DNA of 9,743 bases. Source: JBDTMT01 sp033764095 (lineage in GTDB: Bacteria; Desulfobacterota; Binatia; HRBIN30; CADEER01). A program made the position numbers and the translations under genes. This document shows, piece by piece, positions 6,083 through 9,743 of the stretch. Where the stretch lies: NCBI GenBank assembly GCA_033764095.1, contig JANRJF010000419.1:1-9743 (forward strand), read 5' to 3'. Numbering within the stretch: position 1 is the stretch's first letter; each line of letters opens with the position of its first letter. The notes under the pieces were generated by a model, which saw nothing but the letters and a program-made list of their open reading frames with translations, was not told the DNA's origin and searched no databases.

Positions 6083-7351
6083 TCACTTGGCGTTCGAGCG
6101 GCGCAGGAACGCCGGCGACTCGTAATCGTGCTCGGTGTCGTCGTCGCCGATCGGATCGATCGTGTACTCGGTGGCGCCCTGGTCGGGCACGATCGGATCG
6201 TCGGCCGCCTGCAGGCGCGGCTCGCCGTCGTCCTCGACGACGCGGCCGAGCTTGCGCACCGGGCGGTCGCTGGCGCCGATGCGGCGGATCGACTCGGGGC
6301 CGAAGGCCTTGCCGGCGAAGGCCGCCACCGGACGGCTGCCGGCGTTCACCGCCACCGGCACCGGTTGCGGCACGGCAAGCGGCGCGATCGGCGCCGCCAC
6401 CTCGTCGGCCTGGCTGAAGCCGGTGGCGATCACCGTGATGCGCAGCTCGTCGCCCATGCTCTCGTCGATCACCGCGCCGAAGATGATGTTGGCGTCCTCG
6501 TGCGCCTCTTCCTGGATGAGCGACGAGGCGTCGTTGATCTCGTGCAGGGCGAGGTCGGCGTTGCCGGTGATGTTGATCAGCACGCCGCGCGCGCCCTTGA
6601 TCGACAGGTCCTCGAGCAACGGGCTGGAGATGGCGCGCTGCGCCGCCTCGATGGCGCGGTTCTCGCCGCGCGCGACGCCCGAGCCCATGATCGCCATGCC
6701 CATCTCGCACATGATCGTGCGCACGTCGGCGAAGTCGAGATTGACGACACCGTGCACGGTGACCAGGTCGGAGATGCCGCGCACTGCCTGCAGCAGGATG
6801 TCGTCGGCGCTGCGGAAGGCGTCGAGCATCGACGTCTGGCGCGCCACCGTCGCCAGCAGGCGCTCGTTGGGGATGACGATCAGCGTGTCGACGGCGTCCT
6901 TCAGCGCGGCGATGCCGTCCTCGGCCTGCACGCGCCGCTTCTTGCCCTCGAAGCCGAACGGCTTGGTCACCACGCCGACCGAGAGCGCGCCGAGCTCGCG
7001 CGCGATGCGGCCGACCACCGGCGCGCCGCCGGTGCCGGTGCCGCCGCCCATGCCGGCGGTGATGAACACCATGTCGGCACCGGCGAGTTGCTCGCGAATG
7101 CGGTCGCCGTGCTCTTCCGCCTTGAGGCGACCGATCTCCGGCTTGGCGCCGGCGCCGAGGCCTTCGCCGAGCTGCAGCTTCACCGGCGCAAGGTTGTTGC
7201 TGAGCGCCTGCGCATCGGTGTTGGCGACGACGAACTCGACGCCGCGCAGACCCGACGCGATCATGGTGTTGACCGCGTTGCCGCCGCCGCCGCCGACGCC
7301 GATGACCTTGATGCAGGCACCGGCCCCCTCGTTACCGACCAGCTCGATCAT
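6083..7351 (-). CDS. ftsZ: Cell division protein FtsZ
   Basis: 422 aa, the tubulin-like GTPase that polymerises into the cytoplasmic division ring. Visible marks are the N-terminal KVIGVGGGGGNAVN (15-28), the tubulin signature AGMGGGTGTGGAP (99-111), the T7 synergy loop NLDFADVR (204-211; Asp206 and Asp209 complete the GTPase site of the next subunit) and the GxVIDESMGDELRITVIATGF end of the globular core (about 292-312). A variable linker of about 90 residues follows, then the conserved tail peptide ESPAFLRR (411-418), which binds FtsA and other partners. I chose the ATG at 7349-7351 because AGGAGG lies 8 nt upstream and the protein then begins MIELV, as expected; the frame is open 29 codons further but the extension overlaps the 3' end of ftsA. 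The start is 65 nt after the ftsA stop. Confidence 0.98.
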   Translation of the reverse strand: MIELVGNEGAGACIKVIGVGGGGGNAVNTMIASGLRGVEFVVANTDAQALSNNLAPVKLQLGEGLGAGAKPEIGRLKAEEHGDRIREQLAGADMVFITAGMGGGTGTGGAPVVGRIARELGALSVGVVTKPFGFEGKKRRVQAEDGIAALKDAVDTLIVIPNERLLATVARQTSMLDAFRSADDILLQAVRGISDLVTVHGVVNLDFADVRTIMCEMGMAIMGSGVARGENRAIEAAQRAISSPLLEDLSIKGARGVLINITGNADLALHEINDASSLIQEEAHEDANIIFGAVIDESMGDELRITVIATGFSQADEVAAPIAPLAVPQPVPVAVNAGSRPVAAFAGKAFGPESIRRIGASDRPVRKLGRVVEDDGEPRLQAADDPIVPDQGATEYTIDPIGDDDTEHDYESPAFLRRSNAK

Positions 7352-7359
7352 CCTCACCA

Positions 7360-7365
7360 CCTCCT
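7360..7365 (-). promoter_or_regulatory. Strong Shine-Dalgarno of ftsZ
   Basis: AGGAGG on the minus strand, 8 nt before the ATG at 7351. It is the best ribosome site in the window and fits the high FtsZ level cells need. The 65-nt gap before it (7352-7416) is AT-richer near 7395-7420, but I see no clear -35/-10 pair. Confidence 0.75.
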
Positions 7366-7416
7366 CATCCCAACCACGCGGCCGGATGTTACGGCCTGCA
7401 TAAGGGAATTTTGTTT

Positions 7417-8646
7417 TTACATCAACTCTTTCAGCCACCCGACCATGCGTTTTCGGACGCGCTGGAAGAGATGGCCGTCATCGACCAAGCCGGGCAGGTG
7501 GGTACGCGGTTGAGCGCCGTAGCGCGTCAGACCGACGGCGGCGGCGTAGTCGGGTCCGGCGAGCGTCTCGTCGAGTCCTTCGACGCCGAGCGGCGTGCCG
7601 AGCCGTACCGGCAGCCCGAAGACGCGCTCGGCGAGGCCGACGATACCGTCGATCACCACCGTGCCGCCGGTCAGCACGACGCCGCTGGCCAGCGCGCTGT
7701 CGAGCCCGCAGCGGATCAGCTGGCGCTGCACCAGCGCGAAGATCTCGTCCAGCCGCGGCTCGACGATCTCCGCCAGCATGCGGCGCTGCAGCTCGCGCGG
7801 CGCGCGGCCACCGACGGTCGGCACCTCGACCGTCTCGGTGGCCGGCACCGCCGACACCAGCGCGGCGCCGTAGCGCCGCTTGAGCAGCTCGGCCTCGCGG
7901 AACGGCGTGCGCAGTCCGGCGGCGATGTCGCTGGAGACGTGATTGCCGCCGACCGACAGCACCGCGGTGTGCTTCACCGCGCCGCCCGAGAAGGCGAGCA
8001 GGCCGGTGGTGCCGGCGCCGATCTCGACCACCGCGACGCCGAGTTCCTTCTCCTCGGGTGACAGCACCGCCTCGGCGGCGGCAAACGGCGCGAACACCAG
8101 ATCGACGACGTGCAGCCCGGCGCGCTGGCAGCACTTGATGACGTTCTGCGCCGCGGCGATGGCGGTGCTGACGATGTGCACGCGCGCTTCCAGGCGCACG
8201 CCCGACATGCCGACCGGCTCCTTGATGCCGTCCTGCCCGTCGACCAGGAATTCCTGCGGCATCACGTGCAGGATGTCCTGATCCATCGGCAGCGCCACGG
8301 CGCGCGCCGCGTCGAGCACCCGCTCGACGTCCGACGGCGCCACCTCGCCGCTCTTGATCGCCACCACGCCGTGGCTGTTGAAGCCCTTGATCTGGCCGCC
8401 GCCGACGCTGGCGAAGACGCTGTGGATCTCGCAGCCGGCGCGCAGCTCGGCCTCCTTCACCGCGCTGGCGATCGCCTGCACGGTGGCTTCCATGTTGACC
8501 ACGACGCCGCGCCGCAGCCCCTCGCTCGGCGCCGCGCCGGTGCCGACGATGGTGAGCGGGCCGCCGGGCGCGACCTCCGCCACCACCGCCGCGACTTTCG
8601 AGGTGCCGACATCGAGGCCGACCAGCAGTTCTGCCTTCTTCGCCAT
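7417..8646 (-). CDS. ftsA: Cell division protein FtsA
   Basis: 409 aa, an actin-fold ATP-binding protein that anchors FtsZ to the inner membrane and recruits later division proteins. Seen in order: phosphate-1 motif GLDVGTSKV (10-18), the FtsA-specific 1C domain (about 80-165, including SVGGGQIKGFNSHGVVAI and HVMPQEFLVDGQDGI), phosphate-2 region VVEIGAGTTGLL (206-217), adenosine motif VVLTGGTV (323-330) and a C-terminal amphipathic membrane-targeting helix GHLFQRVRKRMVGWLKEL (391-408). The phosphate-2 motif is unusual: Glu208 stands where the family has Asp, Ala211 for Gly and Gly215 for the second Asp. The ATG at 8644-8646 follows the ftsQ stop by 2 nt with only a weak AAGG upstream, so translation is probably coupled to ftsQ. 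The frame stays open far upstream, antisense-free but out of frame with ftsQ, and that part is not real. Confidence 0.97.
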   Translation of the reverse strand: MAKKAELLVGLDVGTSKVAAVVAEVAPGGPLTIVGTGAAPSEGLRRGVVVNMEATVQAIASAVKEAELRAGCEIHSVFASVGGGQIKGFNSHGVVAIKSGEVAPSDVERVLDAARAVALPMDQDILHVMPQEFLVDGQDGIKEPVGMSGVRLEARVHIVSTAIAAAQNVIKCCQRAGLHVVDLVFAPFAAAEAVLSPEEKELGVAVVEIGAGTTGLLAFSGGAVKHTAVLSVGGNHVSSDIAAGLRTPFREAELLKRRYGAALVSAVPATETVEVPTVGGRAPRELQRRMLAEIVEPRLDEIFALVQRQLIRCGLDSALASGVVLTGGTVVIDGIVGLAERVFGLPVRLGTPLGVEGLDETLAGPDYAAAVGLTRYGAQPRTHLPGLVDDGHLFQRVRKRMVGWLKELM

Positions 8647-8648
8647 GC

Positions 8649-9467
8649 TCACGCCTTGACCTTGAGGCCGCGGCCGCGCGGCCGCGGCTGCGATTTCGCC
8701 GCCGGCACGGCCGGCGCCGGCAGCGGCCGGACGGTCGCCACGACCTGATTGCGGAAACGCGTGTCGAGCCGCGCCAGGCGCTCCGGCGTGCCCTGCCAGG
8801 CCTCCAGCGCCCGGCGGGCGCGCTCGATCTTCACCGGCCAGCTGCCCCAGCCGAGCAGCACCGGCACGCGCGGCGCGGCGGGGAAGACGGTCACGCCGCG
8901 CGCCGCATCGACGTGCACCTCGCTGAGCGGCCCGAGGCACTGCGGCCCGTCGCACCGCCGCAGCAGGCGCAGCGCGCGGCGCAGCATCCACCGCCGCGCG
9001 CCTTCGCTCGCCTTCGGGTCGAGGCCGGTGACCAGCGGCAGGTCGCGGGTATCGCCGGCGCGCAGCGGGCCGAAGGTCACGCCGCTGCGATCGACGTAGT
9101 AGAGGTCGTCGAGCACCGCGATCGCCTGCGGCTGGCGCTCGTGCACGACGATCTCGAGCGTGCCGGGGAACTGCCGCTTCACGGTCGCGCGCGCGACGTA
9201 GGGATTCGCTTCCAGGCGCTCGCGCACCGCGGCCGGAGCGGCCTCCCACACCGTCGTCGCTTCGGTCAGCCCGATCCAGGCACGCACGTCGTCCGGTGTC
9301 AGCCCGCTGTCGGCGCCCTGGATGACGACGCGGTTGACGACGAAATACGGGTGATGGCGCAGCGCCGCCGCCGCCGGCTCGCGCACCGACCACGCCGCGA
9401 CCGCCAGCCCCAGGAGCGCGACGCCGGCGAGCCCGAGCCAACGCCAGCGCGCCAGGCGCACGATCAT
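8649..9467 (-). CDS. ftsQ: Cell division protein FtsQ/DivIB
   Basis: 272 aa bitopic inner-membrane protein that links cytoplasmic and periplasmic division proteins (partners FtsB and FtsL). There is a short basic cytoplasmic N-terminus (VRLARWRW), one membrane helix at about 9-27, then a periplasmic POTRA domain at about 42-111 (YFVVNRVVIQGADSGLTPDDV to GTLEIVVHERQP), followed by the FtsQ beta domain with YYVDRSGVTF (123-132) and the late LDTRFRNQVVATV strand (234-246). The basic, Pro-rich tail (about 250-272) encodes a long DNA palindrome at 8667-8688. The ATG overlaps the murB stop as ATGA, and the TGA is 2 nt before ftsA, so all three genes are tightly coupled. No ddl gene lies between murB and ftsQ. 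Confidence 0.95.
   Translation of the reverse strand: MIVRLARWRWLGLAGVALLGLAVAAWSVREPAAAALRHHPYFVVNRVVIQGADSGLTPDDVRAWIGLTEATTVWEAAPAAVRERLEANPYVARATVKRQFPGTLEIVVHERQPQAIAVLDDLYYVDRSGVTFGPLRAGDTRDLPLVTGLDPKASEGARRWMLRRALRLLRRCDGPQCLGPLSEVHVDAARGVTVFPAAPRVPVLLGWGSWPVKIERARRALEAWQGTPERLARLDTRFRNQVVATVRPLPAPAVPAAKSQPRPRGRGLKVKA
8667..8688. repeat. 22-bp perfect all-GC palindrome at the 3' end of ftsQ
   Basis: The two 11-nt halves (8667-8677 and 8678-8688) are exact reverse complements made only of G and C. It lies inside the codons for the PRPRGRG tail of FtsQ, 21 nt upstream of the ftsA start codon. In RNA it could fold into a tight hairpin before ftsA. It may also be a by-product of a Gly/Arg/Pro run in very GC-rich DNA. 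Confidence 0.6.
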
Positions 9468-9743
9468 TGGCGCGGCCCCCAGTCGCCGACCAGCTTGATC
9501 TCCGGCACCAGGCGGATGGCGCGCGCCTGCCAGACCGTGGCGGTGACGTCGTCCATCAACTGCTTCACGTCGGCCGCCGTCGCGCCGCCGCAGTTGACGA
9601 TGAAGTTGGCGTGCTGCTCGGAGACCATCGCGCCGCCGACGCGGCGGCCCTTCAGCCCGGCGGCCTCGATCAGCTTGCCGGCGAACTCGCCGGGCGGGTT
9701 CTTGAACACCGAGCCGGCGTTGGGAAAGCCGAGCGGCTGCTTC
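9464..9743 (-). CDS. murB: UDP-N-acetylenolpyruvoylglucosamine reductase, C-terminal part
   Basis: The last 92 residues are present; the N-terminal FAD domain lies beyond the right edge. MurB uses NADPH and FAD to reduce UDP-GlcNAc-enolpyruvate to UDP-MurNAc, the second committed step of peptidoglycan precursor synthesis, in the cytoplasm. The visible part starts KQPLGFPNAGSVFKNP, where the Ser of GSVFKNP is the family's catalytic proton donor. It continues with AGLKGRRVGGAMVSEQHANFIVN (the substrate-binding C-terminal domain) and ends near LVPEIKLVG, containing the conserved active-site Glu. The stop overlaps the ftsQ ATG by 4 nt, as in many dcw clusters. Confidence 0.96.
   Translation of the reverse strand, partial: KQPLGFPNAGSVFKNPPGEFAGKLIEAAGLKGRRVGGAMVSEQHANFIVNCGGATAADVKQLMDDVTATVWQARAIRLVPEIKLVGDWGPRQ

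Noticed and set aside
6077..7513. Plus-strand open frames of 478 and 422 codons antisense to ftsZ
   Set aside because: FtsZ on the minus strand is unmistakable. The antisense products are low-complexity and cross into ftsA.
8647..9441. In-frame upstream extension of ftsA that would give a 674-aa fusion
   Set aside because: The extension is an Arg/Ala/Gly-rich shadow of ftsQ in another frame; FtsA homology begins at the ATG at 8646, 2 nt after the ftsQ stop.
9464..9467. Missing ddl gene between murB and ftsQ as an anomaly
   Set aside because: Many dcw clusters have murB directly followed by ftsQ, with ddl elsewhere; the 4-nt overlap looks normal.

Overview
This is a very GC-rich chromosomal window with G or C at nearly every third codon position. 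Its core is the 3' part of a division and cell-wall (dcw) cluster. Reading leftwards from the right edge on the minus strand, the order is murB (partial), ftsQ, ftsA, ftsZ. Layout and protein sequences point to a free-living Gram-negative bacterium. My best guess is an uncultured delta-proteobacterial-type lineage (Desulfobacterota, Binatia or Myxococcota-like), based on the murB-ftsQ-ftsA-ftsZ order, a phasin-like protein, an ApaH and a B12-binding-type radical SAM protein. That placement is inference, not proof. I see no mobile element, CRISPR array, tRNA or rRNA.

Left part (1-1532): a possible 3' end of a plus-strand gene enters at the left edge and runs into a convergent minus-strand phasin-like gene (139-540). 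Divergent from the phasin-like gene, a 78-aa membrane protein (580-816) is followed after 2 nt by apaH (819-1532), which hydrolyses diadenosine tetraphosphate.

Middle part (1672-5751, minus strand): a DoxX-family membrane protein, an MFS transporter, a large radical SAM protein and acpS (holo-ACP synthase) follow one another in transcription order. The radical SAM gene carries a one-base frameshift near 3732-3737: its first 50 codons are in a different frame from the remaining 528. Undoing it gives a coherent protein of about 579 aa.

Right part (6083-9743, minus strand): ftsZ, ftsA, ftsQ and murB are tightly packed. murB and ftsQ overlap by 4 nt and ftsQ and ftsA are 2 nt apart. ftsZ has its own strong Shine-Dalgarno after a short AT-richer gap. 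MurB reduces UDP-GlcNAc-enolpyruvate in the cytoplasm. FtsZ forms the division ring, FtsA ties it to the membrane through its C-terminal amphipathic helix, and FtsQ links to the periplasmic part of the divisome.

Between genes: most of the larger gaps in the left and middle parts carry a different short-period repeat or inverted repeat. These are a paired G-run inverted repeat with G-quadruplex pattern (2070-2138), a GGCTCG/CGAGCC hairpin (5845-5923), an AGCTGAC heptamer array (5940-5974), a degenerate octamer array (5309-5340) and a duplicated TCCGTGNAATC word (1618-1648). I see no clear new multi-gene system. The points most worth a second look are these intergenic repeats, the radical SAM frameshift and the altered phosphate-2 motif of FtsA.
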